From: G963676655 sp963678305
GTDB taxonomy: Bacteria > Verrucomicrobiota > Lentisphaeria > Victivallales > Victivallaceae
Length of the DNA: 64,000 bases
Direction: 5' to 3'
NCBI GenBank assembly: GCA_963678305.2
Contig: CAXXVV010000003.1
Span: 1 to 64,000 of the forward strand
In this document: positions 53,951-62,738 of the stretch, piece after piece
Layout of the letters: each line of letters starts with the position of its first letter
How positions within the stretch are numbered: the first letter of the stretch is position 1
Notes under the pieces: generated by a model
Database searches by the model: none
Seen by the model: the letters and a program-made list of their open reading frames with translations, nothing else
Told to the model about the DNA's origin: nothing
Translations under genes and position numbers: made by a program

Positions 53951-54067
53951 TTTCTTTTCTCCTTGGTTTGGTTTAGGATTACCTGGTTGGACTTTAAAAT
54001 AATATCAAAAACAGCGGAACCAATTAAAAATTAATTCAATCAGTTCCGTGTTTTATTGATTTACTGC

Positions 54068-55984
54068 TTATTTATCGTCATCGATAACTTCAGCGTCAAC
54101 GATGTTGTCATCGTTTGATGAGCTGCTGCCGCCGGCAGCGGCATCCGGTCCGGGAGCGGCACCGCCTTGCGCCTGCTGCTGGGCCTGAGCCTGCTCATAA
54201 ACCTGCTGGCCGAACTGCATCAGATGCTGTTCGATATCCTGCATAGTGGTTTTCATCGCTTCGGTGTCGTCGGCTTCAAGCTGCTTTTTGAGCTTTTCAA
54301 TTCCGTCTACTACCGGCTGTTTGATTTCGTCTGAGATCTGATCTTTATGCTCTTCGAGCTGTTTCTCTGTCTGATAGATCATCGACTCGGCCCGGTTGTG
54401 AACTTCAATCTTTTCTTTCTGGGCTTTGTCTTCTTCAGCGTGAGCTTTGGCTTCATCAACCATGCGTTCGATTTCTTTGTCATCAAGACCGCTGCCCGCG
54501 GTAATGGTGATCTTCTGCTCTTTACCGGTACCCATGTCTTTAGCAGTTACATGCAGAATACCGTTGGCATCGATATCGAAAGCGACTTCGATCTGCGGAA
54601 TACCGCGCGGAGCCGGAGCGATACCGTCAAGACGGAAACGACCGATACTCTTATTATACTGCGCCATATCGCGTTCGCCCTGCAGAACATGAACGTCTAC
54701 AGACGGCTGGTTGTCGGCCGCGGTACTGAAGATTTCGCTCTTGCGGGTCGGGATCGTGGTATTGCGTTCGATCAACCGGGTGAAAACACCGCCGAGGGTT
54801 TCGATACCCAGTGACAACGGAGTAACGTCAAGCAGAACAACGTCTTCAACCTGACCACCGAGAACCCCGCCCTGAATCGCCGCACCGCAGGCAACGACTT
54901 CGTCAGGATTAACGCCTTTGTGCGGCTCTTTACCAAAGATATCTTTGGCTTTGGCCTGGGCTTTCGGCATCCGGGTCATACCGCCAACCATGATGACTTC
55001 GTTGACTTCGCCGACTTTGCAGCCGGAATCCGCCAGACAGTCTTTGCAAGGTTTGGTGGTACGTTCAAGCAGACCGTCAACCAGACGTTCCAGTTCGGAG
55101 CGGGAAAGGTTTTTCTGCAAGTGCAGCGGGCCGCTTTCGTTCATTGTGATAAACGGCAGATTAACTTCCGTACTCTGGCTGGTTGAAAGTTCGCATTTGG
55201 CTTTTTCTGCCGCTTCTTTCAGACGCTGCAGGGCCTGCGGATCTTTGCGCAGGTCAACGCTGTACTCTTTCTTGAATTCGTCAGCCAGATAATTGATGAT
55301 GGCCATATCAAAGTTATCACCACCGAGGTGAGTATCACCGTTGGTCGCTTTTACTTCGAAAACGCCTTCGCCGATTTCCAGAATTGAAATATCGAAAGTA
55401 CCGCCGCCAAGGTCGTAAACCGCGACGATCTCATCTGATTTTTTATCCAAACCGTAAGCCAGTGACGCGGCAGTCGGTTCATTGATAATACGCAGAACGT
55501 CGAGTCCGGCGATTTTACCGGCGTCTTTAGTGGCCTGACGCTGGCTGTCGTTGAAGTAAGCCGGAACAGTGATAACCGCTTCCTTGACTTCTTCGCCAAG
55601 ATAAGCTTCCGCGTCGGCTTTCAGTTTCTGCAGGATCATCGCGGAGATTTCCGGCGGAGAATAGGTCTTGTCTTCAATCTTGATATTGACATCGCCGTTC
55701 TTCGCCTCAACAATACCGTAAGGCACCAGCTTTGATTCTTCTCCCACTTCCTTGAATTTGCGTCCCATAAAACGCTTCACCGAAAAGATCGTGTGATGCG
55801 GATTGGTCACCGCCTGGCGTTTTGCGGTCTGACCGACCAGACGTTCACCACTTTTTGAGAAAGCCACAATAGACGGTGTAGTCCGCTGGCCTTCCGCGTT
55901 TGGAATTACTTTTGCTTCACCATGTTCCATAACAGCCATACAGCTGTTGGTGGTACCAAGGTCGATTCCGAGAATTTTACCCAT
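54068..55984 (-). CDS. dnaK: chaperone DnaK (Hsp70)
   Basis: The 638-residue protein is a full DnaK: IGIDLGTTNSCMAVMEHGEA at the start, the ATPase motifs AVYDLGGGTFDISILEIG and VGGMTRMPKAQAKAKDIFGK, the linker LLDVTPLSLGIETLGGV, the substrate domain, and the acidic tail ending AEVIDDDK. It folds nascent and stress-damaged proteins with DnaJ and GrpE, neither of which is in the window. AAAGGAGACAAAATT precedes the start. Confidence 0.99.
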   Translation of the reverse strand: MGKILGIDLGTTNSCMAVMEHGEAKVIPNAEGQRTTPSIVAFSKSGERLVGQTAKRQAVTNPHHTIFSVKRFMGRKFKEVGEESKLVPYGIVEAKNGDVNIKIEDKTYSPPEISAMILQKLKADAEAYLGEEVKEAVITVPAYFNDSQRQATKDAGKIAGLDVLRIINEPTAASLAYGLDKKSDEIVAVYDLGGGTFDISILEIGEGVFEVKATNGDTHLGGDNFDMAIINYLADEFKKEYSVDLRKDPQALQRLKEAAEKAKCELSTSQSTEVNLPFITMNESGPLHLQKNLSRSELERLVDGLLERTTKPCKDCLADSGCKVGEVNEVIMVGGMTRMPKAQAKAKDIFGKEPHKGVNPDEVVACGAAIQGGVLGGQVEDVVLLDVTPLSLGIETLGGVFTRLIERNTTIPTRKSEIFSTAADNQPSVDVHVLQGERDMAQYNKSIGRFRLDGIAPAPRGIPQIEVAFDIDANGILHVTAKDMGTGKEQKITITAGSGLDDKEIERMVDEAKAHAEEDKAQKEKIEVHNRAESMIYQTEKQLEEHKDQISDEIKQPVVDGIEKLKKQLEADDTEAMKTTMQDIEQHLMQFGQQVYEQAQAQQQAQGGAAPGPDAAAGGSSSSNDDNIVDAEVIDDDK

Positions 55985-56305
55985 AATTTTGTCTCCTTTT
56001 ATTTTTATTATGTTTTATGTCTCAATTTTATAAATATCAACATTACACTGAGAACATGAGCAACCCCCGTGCCAACAATTTAAATCTCGAAGTGAAGCAT
56101 TGATTATTAATAATTTACAAAAAACCGTAAAACCTGTCACTCCATGTGTCACACCCGCAAAAAGTGTGACACTGCGACACAATGTCACACCTATATGGCA
56201 CAGTTGGCACAGGAAGGAGGGGAAAGAATATCCAACATCCAACAAGGAATGTCCAATGTCCAAATGGGGGAGCATGACGCTCCCAATTCAGCGGCACAAC
56301 TTAAA
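55985..56305. other. spacer upstream of dnaK with hairpin and phrases
   Basis: No gene is seen. TTGATA-N17-TAAAAC on the minus strand at about 56020-56048 is a possible dnaK promoter. GTGTCACAC (56146-56154) and GTGTGACAC (56164-56172) form a perfect 9-bp stem. An AACATCCAACAAGGAATGTC-type phrase lies at 56228-56265. A plus-strand open frame that crosses this region is not convincing. Confidence 0.55.
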
Positions 56306-56785
56306 TTACATCAAACCAAGTTCAGTTATGCGCTTTGCGGCGACAGGGAATTGTTTTACAAGTTCGGAGCCGGTACCGGCGGTGAAGTCGGAATACTCGA
56401 ACGCCGGGATGACGACCGCGCCGAACAAGCCCCAGGCGTCCGGTGAGTTATCGAGCAGGATTTCCTCCTGCCAGACTCCGGCCGGGATCAGGCTTTGCGG
56501 TTCGCCGCCGCTGCCGGGGGGGCCAATCAAACGTTCTTCATAATGTCCGTCAGGAAACAACAGAAGTTGAACCGCCGGACTGCCGGCGTGATAGAGCCAG
56601 ATCTCGTCTTTGCATACCTTGTGCCAGCCGGAACGCTGTCCTGAAGTCAACATATAATAGATGCAGGTGCCGCACGAATCGCCGTCCGGCAGAGTGGTTT
56701 TGCAGCGGTAGGTCTCGCGAAAAAAACCGCCCTCGATCTTCAGTGGATCCAAATTCAATTCTTTTATAATGTCTTGCGGTTTCAT
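56306..56785 (-). CDS. cupin_5 (DUF985) family protein
   Basis: The 159-residue protein matches DUF985 cupins: LNLDPLKIEGGFFRETYRC, YYMLTSGQRSGWHKVCKDEI with the likely metal-binding His, W-x-Y-H-AG (IWLYHAGSPAVQLLLFPDG), AGVWQE, and ending in the FEYSDF motif. The cupin beta-barrel may bind a sugar or metal, but the biochemical role is unestablished. It is 17 bp downstream of the next gene, in the same direction. Confidence 0.9.
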   Translation of the reverse strand: MKPQDIIKELNLDPLKIEGGFFRETYRCKTTLPDGDSCGTCIYYMLTSGQRSGWHKVCKDEIWLYHAGSPAVQLLLFPDGHYEERLIGPPGSGGEPQSLIPAGVWQEEILLDNSPDAWGLFGAVVIPAFEYSDFTAGTGSELVKQFPVAAKRITELGLM

Positions 56786-56802
56786 GTTTTCCAGTCTTGC
56801 AC

Positions 56803-57243
56803 TTATCTTGAACTTCTAAAAATATATCCTCGTCCATTATCCCTGTCATACGCAACCGAAATACCACCGTTATTGCGATGGGATCTATTGTAATATAGCC
56901 CGTTTTTGATCTTATGCTTAATATGAGTCTGTTTATTATTAAAAGAAGCTGCCGTGAAAAGCTCTTTTGGCGATTCAATTTCCCGCACATCCCAACCGTT
57001 GCTTTGCGCAAAAACTTTAAACTCCGGCTCTTTCATGGCAAAATCACATATAAAAATGTTTGCGAGATTAAGATTAGTGAAAACATTAATATCACTTGCG
57101 GTTTCCGGCAGATATTCATATTTATCCAAACCTGACTTATATGTCGAATGATCGCCAAACATCAACCAGTTCAGGAGAAGAAACAAACCAAGTGCCACCC
57201 CAACCACTGATAAGCATCCGATTGTAATTTTATTTCTTTTCAT
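56803..57243 (-). CDS. membrane-anchored protein of unknown function
   Basis: The 146-residue protein has an N-terminal helix (ITIGCLSVVGVALGLFLLLN) and a soluble domain outside or facing the membrane: KYEYLPETASDINVFTNLNL, CDFAMKEPEFKVFAQSNGWD, ISVAYDRDNGRGYIFRSSR. GGGAAGGGCC precedes ATG 57243; a longer in-frame start at 57288 has no site. No family recognised. Confidence 0.65.
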   Translation of the reverse strand: MKRNKITIGCLSVVGVALGLFLLLNWLMFGDHSTYKSGLDKYEYLPETASDINVFTNLNLANIFICDFAMKEPEFKVFAQSNGWDVREIESPKELFTAASFNNKQTHIKHKIKNGLYYNRSHRNNGGISVAYDRDNGRGYIFRSSR

Positions 57244-57304
57244 GGCCCTTCCCGGAATGTGATTTAAATAATCTAGCATATCAAGCAATTCATTTCAACA
57301 TCTG

Positions 57305-57333
57305 TTGACAGAATGTCATCCGGCATGTAAAAT
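57305..57333 (+). promoter_or_regulatory. near-consensus promoter for the Ni-SOD gene
   Basis: TTGACA (57305-57310), 17 bp and TAAAAT (57328-57333), about 190 bp upstream of the Ni-SOD start. The leader carries a small TTTTCAGT-AA-ACTGAAAA hairpin near 57412-57430 and a phrase of GTGTTTTTTTGTGTTTTTCG type, so part of it may be secondary insertion. Confidence 0.7.
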
Positions 57334-57519
57334 TATTATAGAGCCACAGGCATTATGCAAAATTTGAATTGCGCCACAGAAGCCTCGAAGGACCACAAAT
57401 AAATATTTGATTTTTCAGTAAACTGAAAAACTAAATAACTTTTTTCGTGTTTTTTTGTGTTTTTCGTGGTTAAAGTTGTATGATTCATGGCTCGAAAGCC
57501 TAAAATCAAGGAGGAAATC

Positions 57520-57999
57520 ATGAAAAAGCTGACTATCGCATTATTGACAATCCTGACTTCGGCCGTAATCCCGCAACTTGGAGCTCACTGTGAAATTCCC
57601 TGCGGAATTTACGACGACGCGATGCGGATTAACATGCTGAACGAACACATTACCACAATCGCGAAGTCGATGACCCAGATTACAGAACTGGAGAAAGCCA
57701 AAAATAAAAACTACAATCAACTGGTTCGCTGGATCACCAACAAAGAGACCCACGCCACCAAATTCCAGGAGATCGTAACCCAGTATTTTATGACTCAGCG
57801 CATCAAACCGGGTCAGGCTGATTACGTTAAAAAGATCACCCTGCTGCATCAAATGCTGATTGCCGCAATGAAGTGCAAACAGACTACTGACCTGGCAAAT
57901 ACGAAAAAACTGTCAAGTCTGGTCAAAGATTTTGACAAACTGTACTTCAAACCGGGCGAAAAGAAAAAACATATGCATAAACATGATCATGCCCATTGA
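57520..57999 (+). CDS. sodN: nickel superoxide dismutase with signal peptide
   Basis: The 159-residue precursor has a Sec-type signal peptide (MKKLTIALLTILTSAVIPQL-GA) cut just before HCEIPCGIYDDAMRINMLNE. HCxxPCGxY is the nickel hook: His and the first Cys must be at the new N-terminus, with the second Cys as further ligand. The rest is the four-helix bundle of NiSOD (LEKAKNKNYNQLVRWITNKE). A His-rich tail (KKKHMHKHDHAH) could help capture nickel. AAGGAGGAAATC precedes ATG 57520; an upstream in-frame start is poorer. It converts superoxide to O2 and H2O2, probably outside the cytoplasm. Confidence 0.93.
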   Translation: MKKLTIALLTILTSAVIPQLGAHCEIPCGIYDDAMRINMLNEHITTIAKSMTQITELEKAKNKNYNQLVRWITNKETHATKFQEIVTQYFMTQRIKPGQADYVKKITLLHQMLIAAMKCKQTTDLANTKKLSSLVKDFDKLYFKPGEKKKHMHKHDHAH

Positions 58000-58039
58000 T
58001 TGACAACGCGTATCCATGTTCATGCATAGTTTGCCGGGG

Positions 58040-58150
58040 TTATTTGCCGGTTGATTTGATTCTGACAAGAACTCCGGCACCGGGAGCCAGCCGAAGGCGG
58101 TATTTATTGCCGTCGGCAGAGGTCCATTTTCCGGTTGCGCGTAAAATATC
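58040..58150 (-). pseudogene. C-terminal remnant of a glycoside hydrolase-like gene
   Basis: A startless open stretch reads RATGKWTSADGNKYRLRLAP, GAGVLVRIKSTGK and stop at 58040-58042. The LAPGAGVLVRI ending is common at the C-end of large glycosidases. Stops (TAA, TAG) close the frame upstream at 58151-58156, so only about 37 codons of the gene survive. This is a judgement by eye. Confidence 0.45.
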
Positions 58151-58162
58151 TTACTAAACTGG

Positions 58163-59068
58163 TTACAATTCTTCCAGCTTGACTGTTGCACCGGATAATA
58201 CACGACTTCGACTCGCCGCTTCAAGAAAGCCGATTATCTCTAAACTTTCATCGTTTTGAATTGGACTAATGCCGGATTTGAAAAAATTGACTATTGATTC
58301 TACAAGTGCAACGTCCCAAGGAATATCATTAGTCGCTATAGCGGTCTTTACTCCTGCATCGGTTACCAGGCAGCAGCCAAAATCTCCGTAAGCATCCTTT
58401 TTTCCGGTAACAGTTCCAATCCGGCCATCCTTCCAAATCCCAACCAGTAAATCACAATCTTGACCTTCTATTGCGTGAACCTCCTTACAGCCAGGTCCCA
58501 TCATTGTGAAAAGTATTTCGGCGGAATGAATTCCGTACCAGAAATAATCGCGATAATCGTCAAGTATCGGCATTGGACCGAAAGCGTGGCAGATTTGGAC
58601 CTTTTCTCCATTTTCGAGCGCATCAGCGATTCCTCCTGAATAACGTAATGAAGAGCTGGTCATAACCGGAATGTTCCGAGCTGTCGCCAATTCAAAAATT
58701 TCTTTTGCCTCACTAAAGCAGCAAGCAAGCGGCTTGTCTATAAACACTGGTTTTCTGTATTCGGCTAAAATTTTAAATTGCTCTATGTGTTGACGCCCAT
58801 CAACACTTTCCAGCAAAAATGCATCCATACCATCGGCTAACGCTTCGAGAGAGTCAACGATTTCAACGCCAAGTTCATCCCGAAACTCTCTTGTATAGCC
58901 GTCTACCCTATTGTAGCTGCCTGAAAACAGTTTACTACCACCGGGAAACGCTTTGACGACTTGACATTCCGGAACATGATATTTATCTTCCTGGCAGTTC
59001 AGCAGTTTAGTAAAGACTGGACTATGTGATGTATCCAAGCCAATCAAACCGATTTTAATAGTGTTCAT
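58163..59068 (-). CDS. Gfo/Idh/MocA family oxidoreductase
   Basis: The 301-residue protein begins with a Rossmann NAD(P)-binding segment (IKIGLIGLDTSHSPVFTKLL), then the FLLESVDGRQHIEQ region and the hallmark E/DKP motif in PVFIDKPLACC near residue 135. The C-terminal half is the alpha/beta substrate domain. Such proteins oxidise sugars, inositols or amino-sugar derivatives. It lies with the amidohydrolase and the large secreted protein in one direction, suggesting joint carbohydrate degradation. Confidence 0.87.
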   Translation of the reverse strand: MNTIKIGLIGLDTSHSPVFTKLLNCQEDKYHVPECQVVKAFPGGSKLFSGSYNRVDGYTREFRDELGVEIVDSLEALADGMDAFLLESVDGRQHIEQFKILAEYRKPVFIDKPLACCFSEAKEIFELATARNIPVMTSSSLRYSGGIADALENGEKVQICHAFGPMPILDDYRDYFWYGIHSAEILFTMMGPGCKEVHAIEGQDCDLLVGIWKDGRIGTVTGKKDAYGDFGCCLVTDAGVKTAIATNDIPWDVALVESIVNFFKSGISPIQNDESLEIIGFLEAASRSRVLSGATVKLEEL

Positions 59069-59119
59069 TTTTCACCTTTTATTGAAAATTGTGCGGATAA
59101 ATTTCCAGGAGAGAAAGTT

Positions 59120-59998
59120 TCAGCAACCCAAATCAAGAATACGCACAGCATTATCCCTGGCAATCTTATGGAAAACCTGCTCCGTAATATCTCCTGAATT
59201 ACGCATATCCAGCATCAAATCCACCAACGGGGTCGGGGTATCCGGCGCACAGATATCGGTCCCGAACATTAATCGATCCTGAAATTCATTCAGGAATTTT
59301 ATTGCATAGCCACGATCTCTGGCGAGTGCATTATGGCCGCTGCCGGCGGAAAGATCACCATAGAGATTACTATATTTGCGCATCAACTGCGGGACTCTGC
59401 CTTCTTCCGCGATTGGATATTCCGGGTAAATCAACCGGTCATATTCATTCTTTAACGGAGCCATTTCCGCCCAAAATGTTTGGGAATGGGCAAAAAATTT
59501 TAATCCGGGAAAGCGCTTCAAACATTCTTCCAACTGCGGCAAGCCCGGATCGTCATATAACCCGTAAATCCCTCCCATACGGCCCGCAATATGAAAGGTC
59601 AACGGAAGGCCTATGGCCTCTACATGTTTAAATAGATTCTGTACCATAGGATGAAGAAAAGGCAAATTAGCGGTGACTTCACCAATCCCTTTACATCCCT
59701 GATCTTTGTAATAGCTCAAAATATCACCAAGCGGTGCATCCCATGAATTTGTCAATGCTCTCGGGTCGATATTGCAAAACGGAATAAATCGCCCGGTTTC
59801 TTCTGCCACCTTGAGGACTTCCTCGTTTGACTGTGGAACCCGGGAACATTCCGGCGACACTCCAGGCAGAGCCACTGCTTTCTCGATTCCAAGCTCATCA
59901 TATCTGGCAATCAGTTGTTCCGGAGTTGCGTAAGAAGGCTTTGCATTCCTTGAATAGCCGGGAATTGAGCGAAAATGCACGTGAATATCAATAAACAT
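59120..59998 (-). CDS. amidohydrolase family (Amidohydro_2) protein
   Basis: The 292-residue TIM-barrel enzyme starts with FIDIHVHF, where the two His are metal ligands. It then shows FIPFCNIDPRA, KGIGEVTANLPFLHP, PLTFHIAGRMGG, FFAHSQTFWAE and LMFGTDICAPDTP with the last metal-site Asp. Amidohydro_2 members hydrolyse lactones or decarboxylate cyclic acids. It is 51 bp upstream (in transcription terms) of the Gfo/Idh gene and 45 bp behind the large secreted protein gene, so one operon is likely. Confidence 0.87.
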   Translation of the reverse strand: MFIDIHVHFRSIPGYSRNAKPSYATPEQLIARYDELGIEKAVALPGVSPECSRVPQSNEEVLKVAEETGRFIPFCNIDPRALTNSWDAPLGDILSYYKDQGCKGIGEVTANLPFLHPMVQNLFKHVEAIGLPLTFHIAGRMGGIYGLYDDPGLPQLEECLKRFPGLKFFAHSQTFWAEMAPLKNEYDRLIYPEYPIAEEGRVPQLMRKYSNLYGDLSAGSGHNALARDRGYAIKFLNEFQDRLMFGTDICAPDTPTPLVDLMLDMRNSGDITEQVFHKIARDNAVRILDLGC

Positions 59999-60043
59999 AG
60001 AAACTTTTCCTTGTGTGGATTTGATAAATAATTGCTGTAAAAG

Positions 60044-62659
60044 TTATTTTTCCGGCATGATTTCCGCAATGATCATCCCTTTTGCCGGAACATCAAGTTT
60101 AATTTTCATTCCGGCACTGACTGTCATGATCGGCAAATTTTTACGGTTTTGCAAAACGCCTTTTTCATCATAGACATATAATTTTACTTTAATATCTCTA
60201 TCATGCCATTGGAAGCTTCCTGAATGAGTTGTTATCAACCGCTGCTTACCAATGATCGTCCCCGGCCAAATAGACATAATTGAAATGGGGTAGAGTTTGC
60301 ATACGAAATTATCCGGGCCATCCAACGCCAGGTTACTCCAAGTTGGAGAGTAAAGGCAGCCTTCCTCGATTACAGCTTTGACATCTTTAAACAAATTCTC
60401 AGTTGTTCTTTTTCTTCTGAATTCCCCGAAATTAGCATAAATTAACGGGACCGAAGCTAAGTGTGCGCTTCTCCATTTACTTACGCCATTGCCGCCTTCC
60501 GTGAATCGCATAGCGCAAAGGTTGTTAACTTTTCGTAAAGATGCACTGCCATTACAGAGAAAATACTTCCTTCGTTTATTTACTTCTTTTATCGTTCTGA
60601 CTTGATGTTCTTCCGTGGTAAATGCATTGTCAGATTTAAGCTTTAAAATTTTTCCACTAGAATCCAGCGTAGCGGAATATCCATCCCAACATCCATAATC
60701 ATAGCGACTGTATCTGCGCGAACCGTTCCAACTGAATTCATCAAGATAAAATCCATCACTGTTGCATTTATCCAAACCGCGCTTGAGATTTTGCATCATA
60801 CTTTGCAGATAAACAGACCCCGAACGGGGAACAAAATAAGGCGTAGCCCAATCGGCCTCAACAGCAGTTTTGCTTAAAAAAGCCTGACTGTAGTAACCAT
60901 CCTGAAATGGTTTTCCGTCTTCGGTTTTTATAACGTCCTTTGCGTATGGCCAACGATCAAACAGCGGCATGTATACTGGCAGTATCGCCGGATGCATTCC
61001 CAAAAGGACTTTTGCATCAGGGCATGCTCGATGTGACAATTTAATAAAATTTTCAGCATTAAGCCAATACGGCTCTCGATGTTCAAAAGTCAAATATTTA
61101 TCAATATCCAAATCAGGGGTTTTCCCAGGGGCTCGAGGCGTATTTGCTGACAGTTTCGGATAATTCCCTGAAACTATTGTATGGCCGTCATAACCCAGGC
61201 CAACCCATTGCGGCAAAGAAACCTTCCCGTAAAGCCTTCCCCAGTTGATAAAATTTATTGGTCCCAGATGACCAAGTGATTTCTTTACTCTCTCTTCAAT
61301 AGTTTTCCCTGGAGCCCATGCCACCATCCAAAAAGTCGGGCGTTCAGCAAGACCATTATTTACTCCCCAGCGCTCTCTAACAGAATTGATAAAGGTCCAG
61401 TAGCCTTGACTTCTTACTGGAGTAATAGTCAATGAAAAATCAATGCTCCCGCCGGGCGGCAAAGCTAAGTCCTCCGTATATATTTCACCCACTCCGCCTT
61501 TTTTCCGGAGACGAGCAAGTAATCGCAACCAGTCATTTTCCAAAGTAACACCAAGGCCTCTTCCAGCTTTTTTCCGTGAACCGATAAACATGGTCGGATT
61601 GCCGGAACAAACCGTTAAAGAATCAAATTCTGAAGAACCCGCAAGGAAGAAATTTGCTTGACCTTCTCTAAGAAAAAGCCGGTGGCGAAATGGAAGTCCC
61701 AGCGTTTTTTTACTTGTATTTGTCCACTTTTCACACCATTGTATATTTCCCGCAGGAGTAAATGATAAGGATCTGTTCATAGTAAAATCAGACCATTTGG
61801 CAATTATTGAAAACCCTTTTTCCTGGTTTTTCCTCATTTTGATATTTGTTAATGAATATAAGTTTTGCTTATCAGACGCGATAAGAGAAGACTCCGTTTC
61901 AGGATTCATATTGATTGCAGTTTCCACCAGCAATTCCAGACCATCAGAAGTTTTGACCGAAAATCCGCCGAACTTTCCCTGAAATAAATCTGTTCCATTA
62001 TTACTGACGACTTCTTTTACCGAAGCTCTTACAGGTATTTTACATATGGTTTTAGGCAAATATTTTTTATCAAGCCAGCCGATCTGAATGTTTTTAAATA
62101 TTAATTTTCTTTCTTTGTTTTTCCTATTGGTATTTTTTAAAGTTAAAATATTGCCATCGACTCCACGTGCGACATCAGAAATATTCAGCGCAAAAAAAGC
62201 TCCCTGTCCTTCCTGGCTTAATTGGTTTGCTGTTTCAACATCCGGGGCAAACATCAAACGAATCATTTTGCCGGAAAAAAGCGCAAAATCAACCCCTTTA
62301 TACTTAGTCGTATACTTATGGGATATGTGGAAGACCGGCTTGCGTCCGATTATTCGTTCATCACCACTGGCCGTCAGCCGTTTTATAGGATGATCATTTA
62401 AATCCATCTCCAAATTGAACGAGCATCCCCCGCGAACCTTCATATAAGTATAAGCGTCAAAACGTAAAACAATTATCTTACCTGGCTTTGATGGCAGAGA
62501 AGGCAACTGAATAGCTAATGATTCCAAAGTTGGCACTGTTCGATCGCCAATGTCAATTATATCTTCCAACGGTAAATTTGCTGATTTGACCGCAGCATTT
62601 GATATTATTGTTGTTATGACCAGCAATATGAAGGTCATCATCGATTTTTTGCGGTCCAT
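60044..62659 (-). CDS. large secreted protein, glycoside hydrolase-like, unassigned family
   Basis: The 871-residue protein has a signal peptide (MTFILLVITTIISNAAVKSA). Residues 30-430 are beta-rich with no clear family. From about 440 a TIM-barrel-like part appears: FWMVAWAPGKTIEERVKKSL, FINWGRLYGKVSLPQWVGLG, CPDAKVLLGMHPAILPVYM and CNSDGFYLDEFSWNGSRRYS. The two acidic residues in DGFYLDEF look like catalytic or ligand residues on a barrel strand. A C-terminal beta domain ends it. It resembles large Lentisphaerota carbohydrate-active proteins, but I cannot name a GH family. Confidence 0.65.
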   Translation of the reverse strand: MDRKKSMMTFILLVITTIISNAAVKSANLPLEDIIDIGDRTVPTLESLAIQLPSLPSKPGKIIVLRFDAYTYMKVRGGCSFNLEMDLNDHPIKRLTASGDERIIGRKPVFHISHKYTTKYKGVDFALFSGKMIRLMFAPDVETANQLSQEGQGAFFALNISDVARGVDGNILTLKNTNRKNKERKLIFKNIQIGWLDKKYLPKTICKIPVRASVKEVVSNNGTDLFQGKFGGFSVKTSDGLELLVETAINMNPETESSLIASDKQNLYSLTNIKMRKNQEKGFSIIAKWSDFTMNRSLSFTPAGNIQWCEKWTNTSKKTLGLPFRHRLFLREGQANFFLAGSSEFDSLTVCSGNPTMFIGSRKKAGRGLGVTLENDWLRLLARLRKKGGVGEIYTEDLALPPGGSIDFSLTITPVRSQGYWTFINSVRERWGVNNGLAERPTFWMVAWAPGKTIEERVKKSLGHLGPINFINWGRLYGKVSLPQWVGLGYDGHTIVSGNYPKLSANTPRAPGKTPDLDIDKYLTFEHREPYWLNAENFIKLSHRACPDAKVLLGMHPAILPVYMPLFDRWPYAKDVIKTEDGKPFQDGYYSQAFLSKTAVEADWATPYFVPRSGSVYLQSMMQNLKRGLDKCNSDGFYLDEFSWNGSRRYSRYDYGCWDGYSATLDSSGKILKLKSDNAFTTEEHQVRTIKEVNKRRKYFLCNGSASLRKVNNLCAMRFTEGGNGVSKWRSAHLASVPLIYANFGEFRRKRTTENLFKDVKAVIEEGCLYSPTWSNLALDGPDNFVCKLYPISIMSIWPGTIIGKQRLITTHSGSFQWHDRDIKVKLYVYDEKGVLQNRKNLPIMTVSAGMKIKLDVPAKGMIIAEIMPEK

Positions 62660-62738
62660 ACAGATTTCTCCTATGATAATGGGCTAAAAAGTGAAATATA
62701 AATAAAAATAAAGCGATAAACTAAAGAGAATAGTTTTT

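Noticed and set aside
53951..56000. CIRCE operator upstream of groES or dnaK
   Set aside because: No TTAGCACTC-N9-GAGTGCTAA-like sequence could be found in either upstream region.
56100..56543. Rightward 147-codon frame across the dnaK spacer and cupin gene
   Set aside because: It is antisense to the DUF985 gene for half its length and made of phrase sequence for the rest.
56550..57011. Leftward 153-codon frame between the cupin and membrane-protein genes
   Set aside because: It overlaps both genes in another frame and lacks a recognisable protein pattern.
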